From contig MDYQ01000035.1 in assembly GCA_003024175.1 (NCBI GenBank), positions 1-64,000 on the forward strand: 64,000 bases of DNA, written 5' to 3'. Made by a program: the position numbers and the translations under genes. Under the pieces are notes generated by a model, which saw nothing but the letters and a program-made list of their open reading frames with translations, was not told the origin of the DNA and did no database searches. Positions 1-11,203 of the stretch are shown piece after piece. Each line of letters opens with the position of its first letter. Position 1 is the first letter of the stretch. Source of the stretch: Planoprotostelium fungivorum (taxonomy: Eukaryota; Evosea; Variosea; Cavosteliida; Cavosteliaceae).

Positions 1-779
1 GGGTGATCGCGATCTTCTCCTGGGTGATGGTGATCTCCTTCTCCTTCTGATGGGTGAGGGGCTCCTGCGACCCCTGTAGCTCGATCTCCTCCCTCTTGGA
101 GAGGGACTCCTGTTCTCCTTCAGATGATTCCTTCACCCCCTTCACCTTCTCCTGGGTGATGGTGATCTCCTTCGGTAAGATGTTCTCCTACTCGGGGTAA
201 GAAAAAGAGAGAAGGGTTCGATGGACTCACCGGTAAGAATCTCTCGGGGGATGTCTGGGTGGACCTCTCCTGATCTTGCTGTCGAGTCCAGCGTCCCAGT
301 CTACCTTCAACTTGTGTCCTCTGTATTCATAGCCATCGTACCTGTCCATGTCACGTTTCAATGTGAAATCGCCTCACTTTTTGTAGGCAGCCTCGGCATC
401 GCCTCTCTCTTCGTATTCAATGAAACCGTAACCCGACTTGAGTTTGTTGACGCCCATTCTCACGTTCACCAACTTTCCGAACGGATCGAACATGTCCTTC
501 AGATCACTCTCTCGAATGTCACTCGGAAGGTTTCCTGCTCCTATCAGTCTTCCACGTTCACTCTGTCAGAAATAGCGTCTTCTATACTAGGAGTGGGATG
601 ACTGGTGTTCTTCACTCACCCACAAAGATGCATCGCGTGTCAGTGTTCTTTCGTGGAGAAGGGGAACGAGCGGGGGAAGGTGTTCTCCTCCTCTTTCTCT
701 CCGTTCCTGTATCTGTTATCTCCTCTCCTCCTCTCCTCTCACCTGCTTGTCTCTCCACCTCGGAGGAGAATTGATCCAT
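1..779 (-). CDS. SR-type splicing factor (RRM plus RS domain), 3' end cut by the window
   Basis: An RNA-binding protein expected to act in nuclear pre-mRNA splicing. The N-terminal stretch is basic and Ser/Pro rich (RRRTPSPARSPSPRK). It runs into one RRM whose RNP2 strand (CIFVG) and following helix (NLPSDIRESDLKDMF) are joined across an intron at about 545-617, and whose RNP1 strand reads KSGYGFIEY. A second exon carries KLKVDWDAG, the end of the RRM. The last visible exons encode an RS domain with repeated RRSPSPRR and RGRRS units, split by a likely 36-nt intron, and run off the left edge. The start is taken at the Met at 779, but there is no in-frame stop between this gene and the serpin upstream, so the true 5' end is uncertain. 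Family is confident, the member is not. Confidence 0.8.
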
Positions 780-2184
780 CACACCGATCGACACGATCGT
801 GTCACTGGGAGTGTGAGATAGGATGTACAGGAAAGAGTGATTTGCGTTGAAGGTAAATTCGTCTCCACCCTCCTTCTCACTGCTGTCGTTTCCTTCTTCG
901 TTCACCTTCTCTCTTGAGTTGAAGAATTGATAAACATGTGTCGAAAAGAGAGAAGCATTGTAGATAGAGAATGGTTGATTGTGATTACCTCGATGATGAC
1001 AGAGGACAAGAAAGTGGATAAAGGTAATCCAGAGGGGGCAGAAGTGAGGTTGGAATAATTTGCCACAGAAGAGAAAGCCTCGTGGATGCCCAGAGACTTG
1101 AACACGGGGACCAGATCGGTTCTGGATTCCGCTCTGAAGCGAGGAAGAGAGATCTTCCCCTTCTTCTTGGTCATCTTGTCTCTCATGCTCTTCACTCCTT
1201 CTTCACTCAACTTTTCCACGATGTCTCTCATCGCTTCGGTGCTCTCGGCCTTTGAAGGTAAGACGATCAATGCTTCGAAACTGTTTGCATGTGAGTGACA
1301 CGTAAGAGACGTAGGATATAGACTCACCCTCCTTCGTAAGGTAGCTGAATGGCTTGCAGAGAGTCATTGGAGTAGTAGTCACAAGTGGCCTCCCTCTCCA
1401 TCAGCTTGCAATTGCGCAGTTCACCATCGAAAGGGGCGAATTTGGTGAGGGAGGTGTTGGCCCTGGAGAACTTTGAAGACCACTGACCTCTGTAGAAGGT
1501 GGTGTTGGCCATGACGAAGCTGCCGACGTCTTCTTTTCTGGCGACGAAGGTGTTCTTTCCTTGAGTAGCCACCGATGCCCATCTGACGCGAACGATCAAT
1601 CGGTATTCGTTCTCTATCTCTTCCTTGCTCTCTTATTCTATCTTTCGTCCTCTCTTATTCTATCTTCGAACATCTCAATCGATTAAGACACGACTGTCCG
1701 TGAGGTCAGCGACTCACTCGTTGATCTCTTCGCTGGGCTTGTCTCCAAATTCAGCGACCTCGTAGGCGAACTCTCTTCTGGCGGTATCAGAGTAATCGGA
1801 TTGCAGAGGATGATCTTTCGAAACCCATAACCCCTGGCTGATTCGAAGAGGTCCCACATTCAATTCCCTTTCTCTGTGTCAATAAAAGTATAAATCTCAC
1901 AATCACCTGAAGAGGTCTGCGAAAGTTGTGGACGAAGAAGGGGCAGGAAGGCCAGTAATGGATAAGATCTGGTCCCTAGTGCTACCTGTTGCAGCTGCGG
2001 CAGCAAGAGATAAGCCAACGCTGACCAGTGGAGGCGAGATGAAAGTCTTAGTATTGCCCTCTTTGAGGAGTAGGGAGAAGACCTTCAGACCAACATTGTT
2101 TATGGATTGAGCTATGACTAACTCTGTGCCCTTGTCCATTTGCGCTGACACCTCCAGATCGTCTGGCTGTTGAAAGATTTCCAT
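780..2184 (-). CDS. Serpin-family protein with atypical reactive loop
   Basis: A serpin fold protein. From the start at 2184 it has the N-terminal helices with the family signature NTKTFISPPLVSVGLSLAAA, then exons carrying FVMANTTFYRGQW (strand region before the shutter), LPRFRAESRTDLVPVFKSLG, and the hinge IIEVNEEG, ending in FNANHSFLYILSH and IVSIGV, the usual serpin C-terminus. Length is close to the usual 370-400 residues. Between hinge Gly and the C-terminal FNANHSF there are only 13 residues, acidic and without the Ala-rich hinge of inhibitory serpins, so inhibition of proteases is doubtful. No signal peptide is seen, suggesting a cytosolic clade. The frame stays open past the serpin C-terminus into the downstream SR protein. 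Exon borders are by eye. Confidence 0.85.
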
Positions 2185-2247
2185 CTACAACGAGCACATC
2201 ACAGACGTAAGACACGTGAAATGGAAAGACAACGAAGAAACGAAGTA

Positions 2248-3643
2248 CTATATGTATGGCGTTATCGCCAGAACAACTTCGATGGTGATGAGCCAGATGA
2301 TGAGTACCTGCACACGTCAGCGAGTCCCCACGTTCCTCTCACCTCCAAACGTGCCGAGTGATTCGTGCTGAGCTCCGTCTTCAGTAGATCGAGCACGAGG
2401 CCCGATTCGTCTAGTCTCTTGTTGACGATGGCGATCCTGGAAGAGATCTCCAGATTCCGTCTGGTCTGTGAGAAGTACTTCTCTAACTCTGGATGGTCCC
2501 AGAAGATCTCTGGTGTACCCAGGAGATCAGAGTGGAGGTTCAAGCTGGCACGTATGGACAAGAGATTGCTCAACATTCGGTTGACGGTCTGTATGGATCA
2601 ACGTCGCTCTCTTCTCCTCTTTCTCACCTTGCTCGTTTTCGTATCGGTGAGCCACCTCCTCTTCTCGACTAATCTCTCTTGGATGTCCTTCGCTGCTTTG
2701 ATCTGTTCGGAGATCTTGTCTTCCAGGTAAGCTAACCGTACAGACTGGTGTAAGCCTGCGTGTGCGTGAGTTGTTTCGATCGTTACGAGAGAGGTCACCG
2801 TAAGAGAAGGCCATCTGTTCGAATCGACAGCGGAGGGGATCACTGTGTGTCTCCAAGAAGATGATGTCGTCACGCAAGTGGGAGTGATTCGGTGTGTACG
2901 CATAGTCCATCGTCTCATTCACTTCCTCCGTCACCGTTTTCGTGGAATATCTCTTCAAGTCTTCCAGAATCGACTTGGCTTCTTTCGTGTCGATGCCCCA
3001 GAAGACCGTGCAGCCACCTTTGGAATGATTCATGGATGTAATGGACTCCATCGACTCACCTTGGAAGTAATAAACGTTTCCATCTTTGTGTTGCCTGATC
3101 ACTACGGCAGAATTGGTGTCTGTGCCCAGGATGTCAACTGTTTTATCAGATTGAGACAGATCTCTATACAGAGACTGAATATCGTAGGATTCTGCGGTGC
3201 AGTAGGCCGTACATTCTGTGACTTCTTGTTCCTTTGAGACCCTTCAGATCGATGATGGAGTCAGAGAACTCACTACATCGGCAGGTCTTCTGGTCAGGCG
3301 ATCGGCCGCCTCTTCATTGTTGTACGCCTCTCTCACTACTTGCTCTCTCCTCTTCTTCCATTCTGGCTTCTTTTTCGTACTTGTCTGATGCATCTTGGTC
3401 ATTCTCTCACTTTTTTCACCGCCTCACCAGCAATTGTCGAACGGGTCCATCATGATGATTCGGCTCAGTATTTATCGTCTTCTCTTCTTTTTCCTTCTTC
3501 TTGTGAACGGGAGCGGCTGAAGCCCAACCTCTGAGTTGTAATGGATTTAATTTGAGCTGTGGGACGAGCGTCTTGGTGGTTAAGGATTTCCATTCTGAAC
3601 CACGTTGAAGATTCCTCAAGCCGAAGTGGTTCAATCTCTGCAT
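2248..3643 (-). CDS. RMND1/RMD1-like mitochondrial protein (DUF155)
   Basis: A DUF155 family protein; animal RMND1 is an inner-membrane mitochondrial protein needed for mitochondrial translation. The Met at 3643 gives a basic, Ser/Thr-rich leader with RGWASAAPV that looks like a mitochondrial presequence. Following exons show the family marks in order: CTAYCTAESYDIQSLY, GGCTVFWG, DDIIFLETHSDPL, LHQSVRLAYLE, LLGTPEIFWDHPELEKYF, TRRNLEISSR and NKRLDESGLVLDLL. The last exon, joined at 2294/2341, adds LIIWLITIEVVLAITPYI, the C-terminal membrane segment typical of the family, and stops at 2248. It lies 63 bp upstream of the serpin start on the same strand. Known for the family: membrane anchorage; inferred here: mitochondrial location. 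Confidence 0.85.
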
Positions 3644-3874
3644 CTGATGTGATGATGATCGTGATGAAAATGAGACCCCGTCTACAACATCCGTGGGAAA
3701 ATGATTCGGTTTCTCCGGTTGGTAGTCAATGATGCATTGAGAATGGATCACTTCTCTCCCGACTACTGGAATATACACGACAAAAAAATTAGGGATCCAA
3801 ATGCATGGACACCAACCAGAAAAACCAAATCAACTGGTCAAAAAGAATACTGTCCACCGCTTTTTATCGAGATT

Positions 3875-5533
3875 CTATAAATCCTTGTCCTCGTCAGACC
3901 TGGGTTTACTCTCCTCCACAACAAGCGAACGAGGCTGCCTCCTACGGTGCTGGAACGCAATAGGATGACCGGACACAAACTTCTTCAGGCGGTCTCCAGC
4001 CGCAGTAGAACACCACATAACCCACTTTGCAGAAGTAGTCTGCAACAAAACATCCTTGTACGGTTCCAGGACAAAGAGGGCCTGATCATGTTAGTCACGA
4101 CTCGCTACCGCACCATACCTGTCCTAGAAGAAGATTTGCCCATTTACGGAAGGACGATGGGTATCCAATGTTTTTTCCACAGAGGATAAGAGCAATTTCC
4201 TATAAGCGGGGTTATCGGTCCAAAAACCGTGGGGCACGTATCGAATCATGAAACCTCATACTCTGGAGAGCAAGCCAGAGATTGCACTCGACCTAACATC
4301 GACCGTCTATCTGCATCTGACAAGGGGATAGCGGTGACATGGTAGCATACCACGACAATTGAGTACACCTACCACGGATCAGAAGTAATCACCGCGTATC
4401 TACCACCTCTCCAGTCCTCTTCAGGAACACAAAGCGGTCATTCTCCAAATTGAGGAAATGCGACAGGTTCACCTCCCTCACGGTAACAAAGACCTCAGCA
4501 TCAGCGTACCGGTAACTTGTATCTGCATCACCGCTACATAAATCTATTCAGTATGATGCATAGGCCAGAAACAAATGTAACGTGTAGATAGTGGTATATG
4601 CATGAATTGATAAGAATGGGATCATGATGTGCTCATCATGTGATCGTCGTGTGATGAATGATGCGGTCACGATGAAGATTGAGACGAGACTCACCTGACG
4701 AAATTTCATTGGAATCTTCTGATACGATCTTATCATCGATCGATGTGTACCCATCTACAGAGACGTTCCCCTTCGTGTTCGTCATGATCGCTCCCGCCAG
4801 AGAAGTACCAACACATCACAGACGACAAGATGATGATGGAGCTCCCGAAGACGTTTGTGAGCCATGCCGACGGAACAGCAAGTAGACAAGCTGAACGCGC
4901 CTCAACACTGTGCCATACGTATGACGAGTTTAGCGCCGATACAGCTCTATCAAAAAGGTGTGCGGATTTCCACAACGGAAAAGTCATCGTGTGGAGACTT
5001 CGACGTGACGAAATGTCGGGTGATGGACTGAACGTCGGTTACGACACCCCCCACCACCTACATCCCTCCCACGTCCAATACATCATCCACCTCCGGTTCA
5101 TCTTCCAGCTCTACTATAGCCACTAGCTATGAGGAGCGGCTCTGAGGATACATCGACCGAACCATCCTCTACCTCCACTACTTGCAGCCCTATTCGCTCT
5201 TCCATCTCTTCTTCGTTCACCTCCTCTGTGGTGTCTTCGTCAGTGACGACGATGTCACAGGCTCATCCAGCGAAGACACCACGACCACGACATCTGCCTC
5301 TGTGTCTTTCACAGAAACCTCTGTGGTACCCACAGACAACATCTCGAGTGACAGCTCTATGGTCAAGGCATCTGTACTCTCTGTATTCTTCTCGATCGTG
5401 ACCCTCTTTTGTCTCTGCTGAGAATCTGTAGATGGCGAGTCTTCCATCAAGTTACAACACACCTCCACGCTCTGGTCATCTGAAACACCGCAAGTCAGAC
5501 CAATTGTCATAGAATTATAAGAGTGTGGCATTG
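3875..5533 (-). CDS. Unrecognised protein with a membrane segment, 5' half uncertain
   Basis: No family recognised. The 3' half is well supported as a minus-strand gene by a chain of short introns that keep one reading frame: a hydrophobic exon (FGSSIIILSSVMCW, about 4800-4850), then SVDGYTSIDDKIVSEDSN, an intron with a strong GTGAGT donor at 4695, then YADAEVFVTVREVNLSHF, VYSIVVVCYHVTAIPL, ALILCGKNIGYPSSF, and after a 35-nt intron with a CTAAC branch-like site, ALFVLEPYKDVLLQTTSA, ending in a charged tail with stop TAG at 3875. The 5' half (5000-5533) is acidic and repetitive (EEEMEERIG, ELEDEPEVDDVLD) and I could not resolve its exons; a Ser/Thr-rich reading exists on the other strand. Codon use is less biased than in neighbouring genes. 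Confidence 0.4.
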
Positions 5534-5587
5534 AAAGAGGGACAGTGAATAAAGAAGATTGTGAATCAAGAAAGCTACATTTATCGA

Positions 5588-6351
5588 TCAATGACCGAAG
5601 AGTGAAGAGAAGAGCATGTACACAGCTCTGAGAATCAAACAGAAGAAGACGAGAGCCCAGATCAGGTGTTTCACTCCAGCGTGCTTCAGTGCGTCAAAGA
5701 TCATCCTCTCGTACTTGACTAGAGGTGAGGGTCTGCATGAATTAGAGAGGAAGAAGGGTTGACTCACCTGTTGGGTACGGTCGTCAGGTCACTCTTCCAC
5801 AACCTCTCTGTGGAGAGTCTTCTGTCTTTCCATTCGTCGTTCTCTCGGACTCTCTTGAAGCTGTAGTTGGCCATCGAATTCAATTCAGACGTGCGGTCTA
5901 TCAGTTGTCTTCCAGCCGATTTGGTGTCGTCGAACACTTGTACCATGTCCTCCGTATCTCTATCCATCTTTTTGATCTAAATGACGTGTGAATGCACAGA
6001 GGGCGATGTGTAATCACCTCTCTTCTGATGTCTGATACGAATCTCTCCTGTTCCTGTCCTCTTCTAGAATCCCTGTTCAGATCGGGAGATCCAACTGCGA
6101 CTCTCTCTGCATTGGAGATTCTACGAAAGCTTTCGATGAGATGTCTATTGGGGATATCAGCACAGTCGATCCGTTTGACTTCACCCTTCACTGTTTGTAA
6201 TCACTTGATCGACAGTCGTTGGGAGTTCGCTGATTGGTTGATCGCTGGGCGAGGCACCTTGACCTTGCCAAGTGTCTAAGAGAGCTTTTCTCTTGTCTGT
6301 CTTTTCTCTATAATTTACCGTATTGATTTGGCGTGCTGTTAACGTCGTCAT
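5588..6351 (-). CDS. Putative tail-anchored, coiled-coil membrane protein
   Basis: Not assigned to a family. The start at 6351 gives MTTLTARQINT, then after a 43-nt intron TLGKVKVPRPAINQS. Middle exons are polar and probably helical (ERFVSDIRRE, VFDDTKSAGRQLIDRTSEL, FKRVRENDEWKDRRLSTERLW). The last exon, joined through an acceptor near 5716, gives PLVKYERMIFDALKHAG followed by a single hydrophobic segment HLIWALVFFCLILRAVYML and a four to five residue luminal end, stop at 5588. One C-terminal membrane helix after helical cytosolic domains is the layout of SNAREs and related tail-anchored proteins (for example Sec20 or Use1), but no central zero-layer residue could be assigned, so this stays a suggestion. 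Confidence 0.5.
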
Positions 6352-6565
6352 CGTCTTTTACTGCCTAATGTTGTGTGTCCCATCTACGTTGTCTCATCAA
6401 ATTCAGACGAAAACTCTGTCTGAATTTTCTTTCCGCATGACCCAGAGAAGGAAGAGGTGGCTCGTGAGATTTACTCGTGCTGGCACCAATCTCCTCCTCT
6501 TCCATTTCTGCGTGTGAGGCAGAACGCTCAATCATGAATCAGATTACAGATATGGTCATTTGGAT

Positions 6566-8034
6566 CTATTGTACCTCTTCTTCCTCATCATCATCAAATT
6601 TGATGTGCTGCCTCTTTGGTTTCTCCGTCTGTGCGTGCTCCACCTTCCTCTTCTTCGCTACTTCCTTCTTCTCGTTCACTTTCGTCTCCCCTCTTCCGCC
6701 CTTCTTGTCCTTCGAAAACTTTTTGAACGCTCCCGACTTCTCCCAATACACCTTCTCTTCTTCTCCTGAATTGCTTCAGTCCACTCTCTCTCTTCTCCAT
6801 CACCTGTCAAGACACGTATCGTTACGTCTGGCCCCAGAGACGAAGAGAAGTCGTCCCTCCTCGAAGCCAGTTCTTGTGCCTCTGATTCCAACTTGACATG
6901 AATCTCACACTGTCTTCTCTCAGTGTCGAACGTCTATCATGTCTCACCTGGACGTTCCCTGCCTTGTAGTTGATGAACAAGAGGGGGAAGTTATCTTCCA
7001 GCGTGTTCCTCAGGATGACTTTGGTCACTCCGTCTTTCATTCCGCTGATGCGAACGACCTTCTCTGTCTCCTGATCTCGTCATCAGAAGAGTCGATATAG
7101 AAGATTCAGCACCTGCATGACATTCTGACGTTCAGCCACCACTTCCTCTCTGTTCTGTGCTTCTTCTTTACGTGCTGGTTTCTTCTCTTCCTTCTTTGGT
7201 TTCTCCTTCTTCTGTGGTTTCGGTCTCGGTTGCTTTCGGTGGACGATGATCTTATCGGCCTGAATAAATTGTTTGTACTGCTTCTTGTATTCTAACCAAT
7301 GTGTTCTGCCATCGTTCAGTCGATGGATGAAGCAGATAAGTGCTCACTTTGTCATGACGCGTAATTTCTCTTTGTCTTCGTTGAATTTGTCTAATTGTGA
7401 CACTGCCTTCTGTGCATCTTCTTCTGTTTCGAATTCGATAAAGGCGTAGCCTTTTAAACTCTTATCTGGGTATTTAGGGAGACTGACGTAAGACACTGGG
7501 CCTATGATGTGATCAGCATTTCACCTTCTATCTCTAATCACCTATATTAGAGAACATTTCTTTGATTGAATCGTGTGAGTAATTCTCTGGAAGGTTTTCC
7601 TGATCTCATCAGAATAGATAGATGAACGCTTACTCACAGCATACACGGTTCTGTGATCATAAGCTGAGGGATCTGCAGTTGAGACAAAAGGAACGATCCT
7701 TTTCACTCTCTTCTCATCGGGGCTAACACAGACGGACGTGGAATTCTTCAATGATTCGATGACAATCCGTTCATCACTCGTCAGGGAATGCAACTTGTTG
7801 AATGTCTGGACCATCTCTGATATAGAGATATCTGATCAATTTCAGTATATATATTGTGATAGCACATGAATCACATCCATCAGGGTCCTGGCTGATCTTC
7901 TGGGTCATCCATCTGTCTTTCGCGAGATTTGAATCGCTTAAGTAAAATTCTACTTGCTCCCTTACTGCGTCCATCATCACGATCGCAAAGTGGCCTGATT
8001 GATGTGGATCGACTGTGGAATATTCTTGGAACAT
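6566..8034 (-). CDS. La protein (La motif, RRM, C-terminal RRM-like, basic tail)
   Basis: A La-family RNA chaperone that binds the 3' UUU-OH of new RNA polymerase III transcripts. From the Met at 8034 the La motif is plain: VREQVEFYLSDSNLAKDRW, an intron, then MVQTFNKLHSLTSDERIVIE with the SPDEKRVKRI end. RRM1 follows (HRTVYA, then KSLKGYAFIEF near 7430-7470 and DKFNEDKEKLRVMTK). A Lys-rich linker leads to a second RRM-like region (VVRISGMKDGVTKVILRNTL, FPLLFINYKAG), then VYWEKSGAFKKF, a basic stretch with KKRK, and an acidic end DDDEEEE. This order matches genuine La rather than LARP1, 4 or 6; LARP7 has a similar order and cannot be fully excluded. It starts 35 bp from a divergent plus-strand gene. 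Confidence 0.8.
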
Positions 8035-8068
8035 CACACTGATCACATCATTGTCACACACGAGGAAG

Positions 8069-8718
8069 ATGGAATGGAAGGGGAGTCGATTTCAGTCGTC
8101 GAGAGATGAGGCTGAGTATTATCTCAAGAGATCTGTGTGGCTACCAGGTCAAGCCGCATTGATTGCAGGTGTCTCGTCATTGTTGTGGAGCTCAGCACAG
8201 ATATTTGGAAAATCAGAACCACTACTGAAGAAGAAAAGATTCAGTGCTCCAGGGAGTACTGTCTCTTCCTTCGAAGCGCATCGTCACGCGAATGTGGAGG
8301 TGAATATTCTACATCCTACGACACAGACTGAAATTCGAAGACATTCTATAAAGCGAAGCAGAATGCGACGACTTGTGGACTCATTGCAGCCACTTGGTCC
8401 ATGGGTGACGCCCTCTTCAAGATGAGATTCCCCGAAACTCCTCTCACTGATGCGTTGGCCGCCTCTGCCATCACTAGTTTGGTTCAAACGCTCAGAAGTG
8501 AGTATCTCCATCACACTCGTGGAAGATGATTTCACGATGGGAGTTGATGGAATGCAGCGGGGTCAACAGGTAGCGGCATCGTTGCGTTTGTTCTCCTCTC
8601 GGCGATCAATATCGGAAACGAGTTACTGTTCGAGCCATACAATCAGATGAGAAAGGATCGGTTACTGGCGAGAGCCAATGAGCCTGACACAGAGGATCTA
8701 CCTTTATTGAGAAGGTGA
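8069..8718 (+). CDS. Small multi-pass membrane protein
   Basis: Unassigned. The start at 8069 reads MEWKGSRFQSSRDEAEYYL. The second half is clear: FYKAKQNATTCGLIAAT, a segment WSMGDALFKMRFPETPL, an Ala-rich helix TDALAASAITSLVQTL, a 60-nt intron with GTGAGT donor at about 8500, then a hydrophobic helix GSGIVAFVLLSAINIGNELL followed by FEPYNQMRKDRLLARANE and stop TGA at 8718. The pairing of a hydrophobic helix with N-x-L-x-EP-x-x-x-x-M-x-x-R recalls DUF4149/TMEM205 proteins, but length and order do not match well. The region 8130-8330 can be read with or without two small introns and is unresolved. Divergent from La by 35 bp, so a shared promoter is likely. Confidence 0.5.
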
Positions 8719-9140
8719 ATCTTTCACATCCTTTCATCACAATGACGCTTCTGGATAGATCAGAACTACAGAGGAAAGAGAGGACGAGGATAGATTAGGA
8801 TGATAGATGAGATGTACAATCACGAGGTACAAGATAGAAGATGAACAGTTGATCGTATCATGACCGAATAGATTTCGATTTATTGTCCTTTTATTTCATT
8901 CCTCACTCCTGATGCATGTGAAATATATACAGTCATCTCAGGATGGAGACGATCTCTATCACTATGGACTATCCACTATGCCTATGTATATACAGTTGAT
9001 TTTATTCAACTGAAGATATATCATTCTATGTAAGGGTGATAGCTCTTATCACTCCCATAAGAATATCTCTTGGCCATGTGAACCGGTGAGTTCGGCTCTC
9101 TCCTACGTTTCATCTTAATTCGAATCTCTCGTCTCATCAC
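8719..9140. other. Intergenic region between convergent genes
   Basis: AT-richer stretch between the stop of the plus-strand membrane protein and the stop of the hnRNP-like gene. It has no credible coding frame. It contains runs such as tttattgtccttttatttc that could supply 3' end signals, but none can be assigned. Confidence 0.5.
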
Positions 9141-11067
9141 TCACCCTGGTGAAGAGTGACTCGGCGTGGGGTATTGATGCTGAGACCTGGACGAAATGAA
9201 TCGATCGAATAAGAATGAATCGATAAGAAGAATGAGATGAATACCTGGGAGGATGAACGAGAGGAGCATTGTAAGGAGGAAAGGGGGGAATCTGATGGTG
9301 CGGTGGATGAATTGGCAGCGGTGTCTCGTTGACTAGAATGAAAGAAGGAGGGTAAGGGTGTTGAACGGCGTATGGCGCCCCTGGCACGTAGTACTGTCCA
9401 TAACCCGCCGTAACATAACCGTAACCCCACGGCTCCGGTCTACCTACTTCTTCTCCTCCTCGATTCCTACACGATTACCTTCAATTTCCTCTCACCTTTT
9501 ATCTTCATGATCATCACCTCGTGTGGCCCTGTGGATTGTGCTTGGCTCTTCCTTGTCCTTTCTCTCCACGATTCTTTGGTCTGCACCATTCGATCTCGAT
9601 TCTCTTTCCTTCGATGTCTCTGCCCTGATTGACCTCCTTGGCGATCTGATGAGGTCAGTCATCACTGATCGAGATGAGATATTCACTTCTGCGTCTTTTC
9701 GATCGACGAAATAGATGAATGCGTGGCCTAATCTCTCCTTGGAAGATACGTCTGATGGAATGACAACGTGCTCGATGCCGTATCGACAGTGAACTGGTGA
9801 TCCAAATAAGGTCATGAGCTGGTGTTCGGTGACACTCTTCGCAACGTTCTTCACGAAGAGAGTCCTGATGTCACTCTGATTCGAGTTGGTGTTGTGGTTC
9901 GATGCGTTCCTGTGGGTGTGAGGATGATGTGACTTCACATGAATCACCTGTGTGAGCCTTCCATCTGCTTCAGCTCCGCGATGGATGCGTTGATGGCGTA
10001 GCCTTCGATGAGAAAATTTCCATCTCTCAACTTCTTCAACGCGGCGAGTGCACTGCCGTGGTGGCGATACGTGACGAAGCCTTTCGTCTTCCACTGTCTC
10101 CCTTTAGTCCCCCTCGTAATCATCACCTTCACCTTTTCGGAGCCATTCTTCATCTCTAATTTGAGGCTGGGAACACCGGTGAACGCATCTAATTCGGCCT
10201 TGATGACGATGTCTGACACGGAGCTGGGTAAGTTTCCTATCTGAAGTACGTTCTTTGGGTCTGCCAATTTGACTCTCACGGTACACCTAGGAAGTGTCAT
10301 TCATTCTTCATCACGACGAGATCTTGTGATCGAGATGAAAAGATGAGGATGGAGGCTTCACCTCGTGTTGGTGACTTCATCGGTGAAAGACGGAAGGTCC
10401 TCGCCGTCTAAGACATGTCTGACCTGATGCTGATGAGTGGATGAGTGCAGGGGTTATCTATCACCTCCTTCATGGTGCAGAATCGCACGAAGCCGTAGCC
10501 TTTGCTCTCACCAGTGCCTCTTCGGATGACAAGAGAGTGATAGATGGGACCGTAGCGTTGGAATGCTTCTCTCAGCATCTGATCAGTCACTGTGTCTGGC
10601 AGTTCAGACTGTTCGAGTTAAGAAATGGGTTGAACAAGCGTGTACAAAAGATGAGAAAGGATACAACAAATATTGCACATTCCACTGGTGGCTCTTGCTT
10701 GTAATTCGTCTTCTCTTGCGTCTTCGTAAAGTATCTAGCGTATGATCCTTCTTTGTCTTTCTCATCCTCTGCGTTACTCTCTGTCTGAATATTCCATTAT
10801 TCATTGAATGACACGAACAGTGAGGCTCACTGGATGGGAATCTGCATCTTCCTCTTTCACTTTCTTGTTGCCTTCATCCTGGCTTGTTGCTTTCTTTCTC
10901 TTCTTTTGATTCAATTCCTCGATCTGATGTTGGATGGACGAGAGTGATCTCTGCAATTCGGCCATTTGGATCTCAAGAGCCTCATCGCTCTCGTCTTGTG
11001 CGGTCTCAATGTGAGTAGATGTATCTTCTGTATGTACATGTTTCGTCGTCTCTCTTTTGTCTGTCAT
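9141..11067 (-). CDS. hnRNP Q/R-like RNA-binding protein with three RRMs
   Basis: Likely nuclear or shuttling mRNA-binding protein. The N-terminal exon from the Met at 11067 is acidic then coiled coil (QMAELQRSLSSIQHQIEEL) with a basic patch KKRKK. RRM1 is split by a 57-nt intron after ECAIFV and continues SELPDTVTDQMLREAF, with RNP1 SKGYGFVRF. RRM2 reads VLQIGNLPSSVSDIVIKAEL with KTKGFVTYRHH. RRM3 reads RTLFVKNVAKSVTEHQLM, RNP1 LGHAFIYFVD, and ends GRDIEGKRIEIEWCRPKN, the phrase most like hnRNP Q/R third RRMs. The C-terminus is Gly/Tyr/Pro rich (PWGYGYVTAGYGQYYVPG) and ends YPTPSHSSPG with stop at 9141. Orthology to SYNCRIP/HNRNPR is inferred from domain order. Confidence 0.8.
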
Positions 11068-11203
11068 CTTGGTTTGTGCGTCGCACAAATATGGACAAAA
11101 ATGAACGATTTAAATTCTTTATCCGCTATTCTTACATCCAAGGCTGGAAAGCAGATGATGAACCAACCTCCACAACGCCAACCAGTAGAACATATACAAG
11201 GGT

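Noticed and set aside
3947-4189. 80-codon plus-strand open frame
   Set aside because: It is antisense to exons of the minus-strand gene ending at 3875, which keep frame across good introns.
5129-5421. Plus-strand Ser/Thr-rich frames ending in a hydrophobic tail, like a GPI-anchored mucin
   Set aside because: No GT-AG introns join the three frames and no signal peptide exon was found upstream; a spliced minus-strand gene covers the adjacent region. Kept only as an alternative.
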